The notes below the pieces were generated by a model. That model was not told the origin of the DNA, made no database searches, and saw only the letters and a list, made by a program, of their open reading frames with translations. DNA of 64,000 nt from the NCBI RefSeq assembly GCF_034044635.1, contig NZ_JAXCLX010000001.1, positions 2,046,001-2,110,000 of the forward strand, written 5' to 3'. The position numbers and the translations under genes are program-made. How positions within the stretch are numbered: the first letter of the stretch is position 1; the number at the start of each line of letters is the position of its first letter. Positions 28,730 through 36,738 of this stretch are shown here, piece after piece. Origin of the DNA: Dongia rigui (GTDB lineage: Bacteria > Pseudomonadota > Alphaproteobacteria > Dongiales > Dongiaceae).

Positions 28730-28764
28730 GCCACTGTTGCGACTCGTTTGTTGCGCAGCATTTT

Positions 28765-29190
28765 TCAGGGCAAGCGCGTGATGTCGGCGCGGATGGGCCC
28801 AACTTGCGTTTCGATCCGGATCGGCCACCGTGCGCCGGGATCCAGGTTCGCTGGAATGGTGAACTGGACCGGCATTTCCCGCGCCGTGCCGACAATGGCG
28901 ACGCCGTCGATGATCTGCCGTGTCGGGGGCAAATGGACAATGAGGTCGACCTGTACCTGGCGCCGATCCTGGGCCTGCCGATAAGAACCACGGTAATCAA
29001 GCCCCGCCTCGGCAACACCGAGCGCGCTCACCTGCCCGTCCTGAAGCATCAGTTCGATGCGGCCCGTGCCGTAAACCCCGCTGTAATCCAGGCGGTAATG
29101 GCCGGCAGCCGTGATGGGGGGTGGCCCGGGGGTGCAGGCTGTGATCAGAATCAGGCCCAGGATCCCGGCGACCGTCTTTGGGCGGCGCAT
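28765..29190 (-). CDS. hypothetical lipoprotein
   Basis: The 141-residue product has an N-terminal Arg-rich start, a hydrophobic stretch and the lipobox LILITAC (Cys near residue 18), so it should be a membrane-anchored lipoprotein. The mature part contains beta-strand-like alternation (HYRLDYSGVYGTGRIELMLQ) and ends TRLP. I recognise no family. Two adjacent Met codons (29193 and 29190) are possible starts; the longer reading frame in the same phase adds 90 implausible residues. It converges on cioB with a 35-base gap. Confidence 0.6.
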   Translation of the reverse strand: MRRPKTVAGILGLILITACTPGPPPITAAGHYRLDYSGVYGTGRIELMLQDGQVSALGVAEAGLDYRGSYRQAQDRRQVQVDLIVHLPPTRQIIDGVAIVGTAREMPVQFTIPANLDPGARWPIRIETQVGPIRADITRLP

Positions 29191-29296
29191 CATGTGGCGC
29201 AATATGGGCCGTCCGGCGCCGGATCGGCAAGCCGGCGCTGAACCAGCCCTCTCGGCCTTTCGTACCGAAGGGGTAGCAGCAAAGGGATTGGCCATC

Positions 29297-30019
29297 ATGG
29301 GCGTTACCATCATTTTCGGCGCAACCGGCGGGATCGGCAGCGCCCTGGCCCGCCGCCTCGCGGCAGCTGGCCGCCGGCTGCATTTGGTGGCGCGCGACCC
29401 AGAGAGGCTCGGTGCCCTGGCGGCGGAACTGGATGCCACCTGGGCCAGCTGTGATGTCGGCAAGGAAGATCGGCTTGATGCCGCCTTGGCCCAGGTGCAG
29501 GAACCGGTCGATGGCCTCGTCTATGCCGTGGGGACCATCAACCTTAAACCGCTCGCGCGCCTCACCGTCGATGAGATGCTGGAAGCGTACCGGGTGAATG
29601 CCACGGGTGCCGCCTTGGCCGTCCAGGCCGCGTTGCCGCGCCTCAAGGAAGCCGGAAATGCCAGCGTGCTGTTGTTCTCCAGCGTGGCGGTGGGGCAGGG
29701 ATTCCCGAACCACGCGGCGATCTCGATGGCCAAGGGCGCTGTCGAAGGGCTGACGCGCGCCCTTGCTGCCGAACTGGCGCCAGCCATCCGCGTCAATTGT
29801 GTGGCGCCTTCGTTGACGCGCACTGCACTCGCGGCACCCCTTCTTGCCAACGAACAAATGGCGCGCAGTATTGCGGCACTCCATCCGTTGCAGCGCCTGG
29901 GGGAACCCGAGGACGTTGCCGCTTTGGGCGCCTTTCTGATGTCACCGGAGGCTGGCTGGATCACGGGCCAGATCGTCGGCGTCGATGGCGGGCGCGGTAC
30001 GCTGCGCGGCAAAAGCTGA
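29297..30019 (+). CDS. SDR-family protein lacking the catalytic tyrosine
   Basis: A 240-residue short-chain dehydrogenase/reductase-like protein. The nucleotide motif FGATGGIGSALARRL (7-21), NAG-equivalent region YAVGT, structural Asn101 and the Ser pair of LLFSSVAVGQG (S128/S129) are present, and Lys146 is retained. The YxxxK catalytic Tyr is Ile142 (AAISMAK), so ordinary SDR catalysis should be blocked. Terminal GVDGGRGTL is intact. It may bind NAD(P)H without redox chemistry, or use another residue. The start at 29297 follows AAGGGA; upstream in-frame codons were rejected because they overlap the divergent lipoprotein gene. It converges on a PAS protein. Confidence 0.85.
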   Translation: MGVTIIFGATGGIGSALARRLAAAGRRLHLVARDPERLGALAAELDATWASCDVGKEDRLDAALAQVQEPVDGLVYAVGTINLKPLARLTVDEMLEAYRVNATGAALAVQAALPRLKEAGNASVLLFSSVAVGQGFPNHAAISMAKGAVEGLTRALAAELAPAIRVNCVAPSLTRTALAAPLLANEQMARSIAALHPLQRLGEPEDVAALGAFLMSPEAGWITGQIVGVDGGRGTLRGKS

Positions 30020-30035
30020 GCCGATGTCCGTGCCG

Positions 30036-30482
30036 CTACTGCCCGCCAAAGAGAACGCAGCCGAGAATGACCAGGTCGAGCGGACCGGGTCCACCGCGTG
30101 GTGGCAGATCCGGTACCAGCGGCAGCATCAGCCATGTGCAACGGCGCTGGTTGAAGTCGGCATCAAATTGCGGGACAGCGCCCAAACGCGGCTCACGCAT
30201 GGCTGCGGTGGCAGCGAAATTCGCCTCCCAATATCCGGGACTGCCTTCGATGCGCATGTCTTCCAGCCAGCGGCCGGTAAAGTTCATGTTGTACCGCGCA
30301 CTCAGCGCCGTTCCGGCCAAGCGGTAGTAAAAACGCTTCTCGGCGCGGTGTACCTCGACGATGAGTAGATTCGGCAGCCAGGGGCGCAGGACCTCCGGGC
30401 CGAAAGCGGAATGCAGCGGCATTTCCGCCGTGCCGCGCAAATTCTCCCAAAGCCTGAACAGATCGTCGAGGCTCGCTACCAT
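30036..30482 (-). CDS. PAS-domain protein (PAS_5-like), first copy
   Basis: A small protein of about 148 residues (160 if the start at 30518 is used) that resembles the single-domain PAS_5 family found in Rhodospirillales and relatives. It has LPNLLIVEVHRAEKRFYYRLAGT and the PAS-like strand pattern, with WLMLPL near the end. No effector domain is attached, so it may be a ligand sensor acting with another protein. It diverges from the photolyase gene with about 75 bases between the starts. A second member (32348) lies on the other side of the photolyase, so the pair probably arose by duplication. Confidence 0.65.
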   Translation of the reverse strand: MVASLDDLFRLWENLRGTAEMPLHSAFGPEVLRPWLPNLLIVEVHRAEKRFYYRLAGTALSARYNMNFTGRWLEDMRIEGSPGYWEANFAATAAMREPRLGAVPQFDADFNQRRCTWLMLPLVPDLPPRGGPGPLDLVILGCVLFGGQ

Positions 30483-30556
30483 GTCACCATGCCGTTGCTG
30501 AAAAACCGCCGCCACCATATCCCGCCAGCGCGCTTACTTGCGATAGGTATCGGGTC

Positions 30557-32116
30557 ATGACGCGCTTGGCCGTCATTCTCGGTGACCAACTCAGTCTGGA
30601 TATCGGTGCCTTGCAGGCGATCGACCCTGCGCGTGACGTCGTGCTCATGATGGAGGTGATGGACGAGGCGACCTATGTCGCGCACCACAAGCAAAAAATC
30701 GTCCTGATCCTCTCCGGCATGCGTCACTTTGCGGAGGAACTGCGCGCAGCTGGCTACACGGTCGATTATGTGCGGCTCGATGACGCTGCCAATAGCGGCA
30801 GTTTCAGCGGCGAAATCGAGCGCGCCGTGAAGCGGCATCGGGCCGCCGGCATTGTCGTGACACATCCGGGCGAGCATCGCGTCCTGGCTGACCTCCATGC
30901 ACTGGCATCTGAGATGGATCTCTCGGTCGAATGGGTCGAAGACACGCGCTTCTTTTCGACGCCCTCTCAATTTGCGGCATGGGCGGCACCACGCCGTGAA
31001 CTGCGCATGGAATTCTTCTATCGGCAGATGCGCGCTGCCACGGGCTTGCTGATGGATGGCGCCAAACCGGCAGGCGGACAGTGGAACTTCGATGCCGCCA
31101 ACCGCAAGGCGTGGCCGCGTCATCGCGCCGTGCCGGAACGGCGGCGCTTTCCGCCCGACGCCATCACCCAATCGGTGATCGATCTGGTCGAGCGGCGCTT
31201 TCCACATCATTTCGGCACGCTCGATGGTTTCGGCTGGGCCGTCACGCATGCGGACGCGGAACGGGCGCTGGAGGATTTCATCGCGCACCATCTGCCCTGC
31301 TTCGGTGATTACCAGGATGCGATGCGTGCGGGGGCACCATTTCTGCATCATGGCTTGATCTCGCCCTATCTCAATATCGGCCTGCTCGATCCGCGACGCG
31401 CTTGCGCCTTGGCGGAGCGCGCCTATCGCCAAGGTGTGGCACCCATCAATGCGGTCGAGGGCTTCATCCGGCAGATTCTCGGCTGGCGTGAATATGTGCG
31501 CGGCGTCTATTGGCATCTGATGCCGGGCTATGCCGAAGGCAATGCGCTTGGCGCCGATCAGAAGCTGCCCGCCTTCTATTGGGATGGCGAGACCGACATG
31601 GCCTGCGTGCGCGACGTCATCGGCACGATCCGCCGTCACGGCTATGCCCATCACATTCAGCGACTGATGGTGACTGGCAATCTGGCGCTTCTCTGGGGTG
31701 TGCGCCCGGCGGAAATCGAAGCATGGTATCTCGCGGTCTTCGTTGACGCCTTCGACTGGGTGGAACTGCCCAACACGCACGGCATGGCAATCCATGCCGA
31801 TGGGGGCGTGATGGCGTCGAAACCCTATGCGGCATCAGGGGCCTATATCGATCGGATGTCGAATTATTGTCGCGGCTGCCGGTACGATCCCAGCCAGCGC
31901 CACGGCAAGGACGCCTGTCCGATGACCTTGCTCTACTGGGACTTTCTCGACCGTCACGAAACGCGCTTTGCCGCCCATCCCCGCATGAAGCTGGTGATGG
32001 ATGCGCTCGCCCGCCTCCCCAGCGATGTGCGTCAAGCGATCCGCGCCGAAGCCGCTGCCTTGCGGCGGGCAGGCACCGACCGGTCGGCGGGTGATCCCTC
32101 AGCAGCCTTGTTCTGA
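30557..32116 (+). CDS. phrB: iron-sulfur bacterial (6-4) photolyase / cryptochrome
   Basis: A 519-residue prokaryotic (6-4) photolyase (FeS-BCP group), which repairs UV-induced pyrimidine (6-4) pyrimidone lesions in DNA with light, FAD and a lumazine-type antenna. It starts RLAVILGDQLSLDIGALQ, typical of the family. The four iron-sulfur cysteines fall at residues 350, 438, 441 and 454 (MACV, NYCRGCR, KDACPM), the same numbering as Agrobacterium PhrB. FAD-binding segments include WREYVRGVYW. ATG at 30557 lies close behind the divergent PAS gene. It is not joined to a lumazine gene; ribB at the left end would help supply the precursor. Confidence 0.92.
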   Translation: MTRLAVILGDQLSLDIGALQAIDPARDVVLMMEVMDEATYVAHHKQKIVLILSGMRHFAEELRAAGYTVDYVRLDDAANSGSFSGEIERAVKRHRAAGIVVTHPGEHRVLADLHALASEMDLSVEWVEDTRFFSTPSQFAAWAAPRRELRMEFFYRQMRAATGLLMDGAKPAGGQWNFDAANRKAWPRHRAVPERRRFPPDAITQSVIDLVERRFPHHFGTLDGFGWAVTHADAERALEDFIAHHLPCFGDYQDAMRAGAPFLHHGLISPYLNIGLLDPRRACALAERAYRQGVAPINAVEGFIRQILGWREYVRGVYWHLMPGYAEGNALGADQKLPAFYWDGETDMACVRDVIGTIRRHGYAHHIQRLMVTGNLALLWGVRPAEIEAWYLAVFVDAFDWVELPNTHGMAIHADGGVMASKPYAASGAYIDRMSNYCRGCRYDPSQRHGKDACPMTLLYWDFLDRHETRFAAHPRMKLVMDALARLPSDVRQAIRAEAAALRRAGTDRSAGDPSAALF

Positions 32117-32347
32117 CGTTTTTACACGTGGTCCAAGGTCGGGCCAGCCTGCTTATGACCGTGTGACTTCTGGTCGACCGGCGACAGCGGAACGTGACCC
32201 GCGGCAACTCGCCATCTGGGCCTTCGAAAAAGCTTCTTGATTCAAGTCAGTAATGTCCCACATGCTAAGGATAAGCTTAGTCGCCTGACTGCGGTCGTTC
32301 TACCGTGGTCGCCAATCGGACCCGGATCACGACCTGATGGTAGCGGC

Positions 32348-32926
32348 ATGACGGCATGGGCAGATCTCAGCCGATCACGGTCGGCGCGCGTCAAAGCGCT
32401 GGATGCCTGGTGGCAATCCTGTGCTGGGGATAGCCTTCCTGACAGAGCGGATTTCGATCCCAGCACCTTCACCCCTCTGCTGCCTTTTTTGCTTCTGTCC
32501 GAGGTCGAGCAGCCTTTTCGCCTCCGCTATCGCCTGATCGGAACGGCGGTCCGCGATGTCGCCGGCAGCAATTTCGCCGGCCGCTATCTTGACGAGATAC
32601 TCCCCAACAGCGCTGAAGAAGAGCCCTGGCTGGATCACTATCACACCGCTTACGAGACCGCGCGGCCGCTATACGGCAGCTGCCGCATTCGCACCCTGTC
32701 CGGCGGTCACACGGAATATGAGTTCGGCATCTGGCCGCTGGGGCATCGCCAGGGCGCGCATCAAGACGTGGCGCCTATTGGCGCCGAGGCCGTGCGCCAG
32801 TTTATCGGCCTTGAAGATTATGGCGATTGGCGCGGGCGGGTCAGGCCCTTGCGCGATGAACTCGCCGACTGGCAATACGCGCTGCAGGCCGGCGCCGGCG
32901 CAACCGCACCGCGCCTGCCGCGCTGA
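32348..32926 (+). CDS. PAS-domain protein (PAS_5-like), second copy
   Basis: The 192-residue product contains FTPLLPFLLLSEVEQPFRLRYRLIGTAVRDV cut to its key part RYRLIGTAVRDVAGSNFAGRY, closely parallel to RLAGTALSARYNMNFTGRW in the protein at 30036. It is a single PAS-type ligand-sensing domain with no effector. I chose ATG 32348; an in-frame start at 32237 adds 37 low-quality residues. It follows the photolyase after 231 bases and is followed by msrB on the opposite strand. The intervening gap has AT-rich DNA (near 32225-32290) that could hold its promoter. Confidence 0.65.
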   Translation: MTAWADLSRSRSARVKALDAWWQSCAGDSLPDRADFDPSTFTPLLPFLLLSEVEQPFRLRYRLIGTAVRDVAGSNFAGRYLDEILPNSAEEEPWLDHYHTAYETARPLYGSCRIRTLSGGHTEYEFGIWPLGHRQGAHQDVAPIGAEAVRQFIGLEDYGDWRGRVRPLRDELADWQYALQAGAGATAPRLPR

Positions 32927-32937
32927 ACGCCCGCTGC

Positions 32938-33351
32938 TTATTCGTCCGGCGTGAAGTTCATGGCGACACCGTTGATGCAATAGCGCAGATGCGTGGGCGG
33001 CGGGCCATCCTCGAAGACATGGCCGAGATGGCTGCCGCAGGTCGCGCAATGCACTTCGGTCCGCACCATGAAATGGCTGCGATCGGTCGTCGTTTCGACC
33101 GAGCCGGGGACCGGATCATTGAAGCTCGGCCAGCCGGTGCCGCTTTCGAATTTGGTGCCGGAGATAAAGAGGGGCTGGTCGCAGCCGGCGCAGGTGAAGC
33201 TGCCATGGCGCTTCTCGTAATTAAGCGCACAGGAACCTGGCCGCTCGGTGCCATGGCCGCGCATCACGTGATACTGCTCCGGCGTCAGGCGCTGGCGCCA
33301 TTCGGCATCGCTGCGGGTAACGGGAAAAGTTTTCTCGGCGGTTTTCTGCAT
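32938..33351 (-). CDS. msrB: peptide-methionine (R)-S-oxide reductase
   Basis: MsrB reduces the R form of methionine sulfoxide in proteins, restoring oxidised methionine. The 137-residue protein has the zinc-binding CxxC pairs (CAGC, CATC), the GTGWPSFNDP signature and the catalytic Cys in RYCINGVAMNF. The start at 33351 has GGAGGCC six bases upstream; the longer frame of 189 residues starts in unlikely DNA. It is single-domain, without a fused MsrA or a signal peptide, so it acts in the cytosol. Paired use with thioredoxin is expected. Confidence 0.97.
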   Translation of the reverse strand: MQKTAEKTFPVTRSDAEWRQRLTPEQYHVMRGHGTERPGSCALNYEKRHGSFTCAGCDQPLFISGTKFESGTGWPSFNDPVPGSVETTTDRSHFMVRTEVHCATCGSHLGHVFEDGPPPTHLRYCINGVAMNFTPDE

Positions 33352-33540
33352 GGCGGCCTCCATTTCGCTATCTAAATGGGACCTGGGGCGCCGGAAAGCA
33401 AGCCGCCCAAAATAGTTGCGGGCGCCTGATGGGGATGGCATCGGGCGCCCGCGAAATGAAGCGGAGATGGGGACGGTTGGGTGACCCCGCTTCATGAGGA
33501 GGACCATAACCCTCCCCTGAAAAGGCGTCTGTGATCTGGG

Positions 33541-34461
33541 TCACAATCCGTCTTTCGCCTTTGAACCGTCAGGAAAGGCCTTCACGAAATCGACAAAGGC
33601 GCGCAACGGGGCCGGCATCAAATTGCGGCTGGGGTAGTAAAGATAGGGACCGGAGAATTCGACCCACCAATCGGCCATGATGCCAACCAGCTGTCCCGAC
33701 GCCAGGGCAGAGGCGACGAATTCCTCGAAGGTGAAGACGAGGCCGAGACCGGCGATGGCGGCGTCGACCTCCAGCTCGCTGGAGCTCGCAATGAGCGGGC
33801 CGGTGACATTGACCCGGATCGTCTGCCGCCCTTTCTCGAACTCCCATTGCGGGGCGTTGCCGCTCAAGAAACGGTGGCGGATGCAGGCGTGTTGCAGCAG
33901 GTCGTTTGGGTGCTTAGGTGTCCCCGCGCGCGCGAGGTATTCCGGGGATGCCACCAGCACGAAACGCTGCCGCCGGGGGCCGATGGGCAGCCGGATCATG
34001 TCCCGTTCCAGCGATTCATCATAGCGGATGCCGGCATCGAAACCGGCGGCCAGCACGTCGATAAAAACGTCGCTCGCCCGCACGTCCAATGTGATGCCGG
34101 GATAGGCCTTGAGGAATGCGGCCACGATCGGCGGCAGCACGTGTTTGGCGACGATGATCGGCACTTCCAGGCGCAAGGTGCCGGTGGGCGTGTCGCGCAG
34201 ATCGTTGATGGCATCAAGCGCGGCCGCGACTTCGCCGAGGGCGGGTCGCAGGCGCTCGAGCAGGCGCTGTCCGGCCTCGGTCGGCGTCACCGAACGCGTG
34301 GTACGGTTGAGCAGCCGCACGCCAAGCCGCGCCTCCAGCCGCTGCAGGGCGGCGCTTAAGGACGAGGCAGAGACATTGCGCAAGGCCGCGGCACGGCGGA
34401 AGGAGCGTGTTTCGGCCACCGCCCGGAAGGCATCGAGATCGGCGAAATCGGCTTGGGACAT
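33541..34461 (-). CDS. LysR-family regulator divergent from an aldo-keto reductase
   Basis: A 306-residue LysR-type regulator. The winged-helix starts DLDAFRAVAETRSFRRAAALRNVSAS cut to SFRRAAALRNVSASSLS, followed by ALQRLEARLGVRLLNRTTRSV, the standard DNA-binding segment. The effector domain (about residues 90-290) binds an unknown small molecule. It diverges from the aldo-keto reductase gene at 34570, typical of a LysR that controls its neighbour; the gap contains AATCCG and CGGATT arms (34470-34502) that could be its operator. Confidence 0.9.
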   Translation of the reverse strand: MSQADFADLDAFRAVAETRSFRRAAALRNVSASSLSAALQRLEARLGVRLLNRTTRSVTPTEAGQRLLERLRPALGEVAAALDAINDLRDTPTGTLRLEVPIIVAKHVLPPIVAAFLKAYPGITLDVRASDVFIDVLAAGFDAGIRYDESLERDMIRLPIGPRRQRFVLVASPEYLARAGTPKHPNDLLQHACIRHRFLSGNAPQWEFEKGRQTIRVNVTGPLIASSSELEVDAAIAGLGLVFTFEEFVASALASGQLVGIMADWWVEFSGPYLYYPSRNLMPAPLRAFVDFVKAFPDGSKAKDGL

Positions 34462-34469
34462 TGTGCAAA

Positions 34470-34502
34470 AATCCGAACAGGGTGTTCACATTATACCGGA
34501 TT
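34470..34502. promoter_or_regulatory. candidate LysR operator, divergent promoter
   Basis: AATCCG (34470-34475) and CGGATT (34497-34502) form an inverted repeat with a 21-base AT-richer spacer, between the LysR start and the aldo-keto reductase start. Confidence 0.4.
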
Positions 34503-34569
34503 ATCGCACGGAGCCCCAGAGCCTATCTTGCCCGTCATCAGTTGGATGTCATTGAAAGAGGTAGAGATC

Positions 34570-35577
34570 ATGGAGCAGCGACTTCTGGGCAAGGACAGCG
34601 ACGGCATCAGTGTCTCCGCCTTGGGGCTGGGCTGCATGGGCATGTCGGGGATGTATGGCCCGAGCGACCGGGTGGAGAGCATCGCCACCCTTCATGCCGC
34701 CCTCGATGCCGGCGTGACATTGCTCGACACCGGCGATTTCTATGGCATGGGCCATAACGAGATGCTGATCGGCGAGGCGCTGCGGGCCAGCTCGAAACGC
34801 GACAAGGCGATCGTCAGCGTGAAGTTCGGCGCGTTGCGCGATCCGGCCGGCGGCTGGTCCGGCTATGACTCGCGCCCCAAGGCGGTGAAGAACTTTCTCG
34901 CGCAATCTCTGGTGCGCCTCGGCCTCGACCATATCGACATCTATCGCCCCTCGCGGCTCGATCCCGACGTGCCGATCGAAGACACGATCGGCACCATCGC
35001 CGAGATGGTGCAGGCCGGCTATGTGCGCCATATCGGTTTGTCCGAGATGGGATCGGAGACGATCCGCCGCGCGGCCAGCGTTCATCCCATCGTCGATCTG
35101 CAGATCGAATACTCGCTCATCTCACGCGGCATCGAGGACAACATCCTCGCCACCTGTCGCAGCTTAGGCATCGGCATCACCGCTTACGGCGTGCTGTCGC
35201 GTGGCCTCATCAGCGGACATTGGCAGAAGGATTCGCTGAAAGGCGCCACCGACTTCCGCGGCCACTCGCCACGCTTCCAGGGTGAGAATGTCGATCGCAA
35301 CCTGGCGCTGGTCGACGCCTTGCGCAAGATCGCCGACGAGAAGCGCGTGAGCGTCGCCCAGATCGCGATCGCCTGGGTCGCGGCGCAAGGCAAGGACATC
35401 GTGCCGCTGGTGGGTGCCCGCCGCCGCGACCGCCTGACGGAAGCGCTGGGCTCACTCGATGTTAAATTTACGCCAGCCGATCTCGCCGCCATCGAACGCG
35501 CCGTGCCGAAGGGTGCTGCCGCCGGCGATCGCTACGCCGCCTATCAGATGGCGCAGTTGGACAGTGAGCGGAATTGA
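34570..35577 (+). CDS. aldo-keto reductase family protein with altered catalytic His
   Basis: This 335-residue aldo-keto reductase should reduce an aldehyde or ketone with NADPH. The tetrad members Asp53, Tyr58 (DTGDFYGMGHNE) and Lys85 (IVSVKFG) are present, but the His that follows the strand (usually YYxHRxD) is Ser128 in DIYRPSRLDP. Some AKR groups carry this RPxRLDP form, so activity may be retained with altered substrate choice. The start at 34570 has AAAGAGG upstream. It is divergent from a LysR gene, its probable regulator. The gene ends before a family A repeat. Confidence 0.88.
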   Translation: MEQRLLGKDSDGISVSALGLGCMGMSGMYGPSDRVESIATLHAALDAGVTLLDTGDFYGMGHNEMLIGEALRASSKRDKAIVSVKFGALRDPAGGWSGYDSRPKAVKNFLAQSLVRLGLDHIDIYRPSRLDPDVPIEDTIGTIAEMVQAGYVRHIGLSEMGSETIRRAASVHPIVDLQIEYSLISRGIEDNILATCRSLGIGITAYGVLSRGLISGHWQKDSLKGATDFRGHSPRFQGENVDRNLALVDALRKIADEKRVSVAQIAIAWVAAQGKDIVPLVGARRRDRLTEALGSLDVKFTPADLAAIERAVPKGAAAGDRYAAYQMAQLDSERN

Positions 35578-35592
35578 GCGACGGCGCAGAAG

Positions 35593-35718
35593 CCCCCTCT
35601 CCCCGACCCTCCCCCACGTTGGGGGGAGGGAGTTCCACCGAGTTCGCAATTGAGATCGCGTTCAAGCTGGATAGAATTCCCTCCCCCCAAGGTGGGGGAG
35701 GGTTAGGGAGAGGGGGGC
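35593..35718. repeat. GC-rich palindromic repeat, family A, copy 5
   Basis: CCCCCTCTCCCCGACCC...GTTGGGGGGAGGGAG on the left, CCCTCCCCCCAAGGTGGG...TAGGGAGAGGGG on the right. Its sequence is nearly the same as copy 2. It lies between convergent genes (aldo-keto reductase and MBL protein), where a bidirectional terminator would be expected. Confidence 0.85.
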
Positions 35719-35762
35719 GAAGCGACCTTTCTTGAATGTGATCAGCCAACAAACGCAGCAAA

Positions 35763-36632
35763 TCAAAACGCGTTGAGCGGCAGCTTCAGGTAGGCAGTGC
35801 CGTTCGCTTCCGCCGCCGGCAGATGCCCGGCGCGCATGTTGACCTGGACGGCTGGCAGAATGAGGCGCGGCATGTCGAGCTTCTTGTCCTTGGCCTCGCG
35901 CATGGCGACGAAGTCCTCTTCCGTCATGCCGAGCTTGACATGGATGTTGCCGGCCTTCTGCGCACCCACCGTCGTTTCCCAGCAGATTTCCGTGCGACCC
36001 GTGGGCAGATAATCGTGGCACAGGAACATGCGTGTGGCATCGGGCAAGGCGAAAAGCTTGTGGACGGAGCGATAAAGCTCCCGCGCATCGCCGCCCGGGA
36101 AATCGCAGCGCGCGGTGCCGTAATCCGGCATGAACAAAGTGTCGCCGACGAACAGCGCATCGCCGATGAGATAGCTCATGCAGGCCGGCGTATGTCCCGG
36201 CGTGTGCATCGCGCGGGCCTCGATCGAGCCGAGGCGGAAGGTCTCGCCATCGCCGAGCAGCTGGTCAAACTGGCTGCCATCGGTCGCGAAGTCGCTACCG
36301 GCATTATAGATTCGCCCGAAGGTTCGCTGCACCTCCGCCACATGACGACCGATGATGATGCGGCCGCCCAGCTGTGACTTGAGGTAAGGCGCCGCTGTCA
36401 GATGATCGGCATGGATATGGGTTTCGATGATCCATTCCACCTTGGCACTGGCCGCGCGCACGCAGTCGATCAGCTTGTCGGCGGATCTGGTGCTGGTGCG
36501 CCCCGCCGCCTGGTTGAAATCCAGCACTGAATCGATGAGCGCCGCCGCCTTCGTCGCCGGGTCGATCACGGCATAGGAGATGGTGGCGGTGTCGGGGTCG
36601 AAGAAGCCGTGGACCAATGGCTGGACGGACAT
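35763..36632 (-). CDS. MBL-fold hydrolase, persulfide-dioxygenase/ETHE1-like
   Basis: The 289-residue protein carries the MBL metal motif ETHIHADHLTAAPYL (HxHxDH), a GHTPACMSYLIGD loop and the GDTLFMPDYGTARCDFPGG segment shared by persulfide dioxygenases and related BigR-associated enzymes (Blh). By family it may oxidise glutathione persulfide to sulfite or hydrolyse a thioester. No rhodanese domain is fused, and no BigR-type regulator is nearby. The start at 36632 gives a complete N-terminus beginning VQPLVHGFFDPDT. It lies on the same strand downstream of the LysR gene at 36739 with about 106 bases between. Confidence 0.85.
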   Translation of the reverse strand: MSVQPLVHGFFDPDTATISYAVIDPATKAAALIDSVLDFNQAAGRTSTRSADKLIDCVRAASAKVEWIIETHIHADHLTAAPYLKSQLGGRIIIGRHVAEVQRTFGRIYNAGSDFATDGSQFDQLLGDGETFRLGSIEARAMHTPGHTPACMSYLIGDALFVGDTLFMPDYGTARCDFPGGDARELYRSVHKLFALPDATRMFLCHDYLPTGRTEICWETTVGAQKAGNIHVKLGMTEEDFVAMREAKDKKLDMPRLILPAVQVNMRAGHLPAAEANGTAYLKLPLNAF

Positions 36633-36738
36633 GCGGAGTCTCGTTCGAGAGAATTCACGTGAGCGGAATGTACAACCGAGCGCCCATCCAGTTCCACCCC
36701 CACCCCTCAAAGGGAGGCGAATTAATCGCTGGGGAGCC

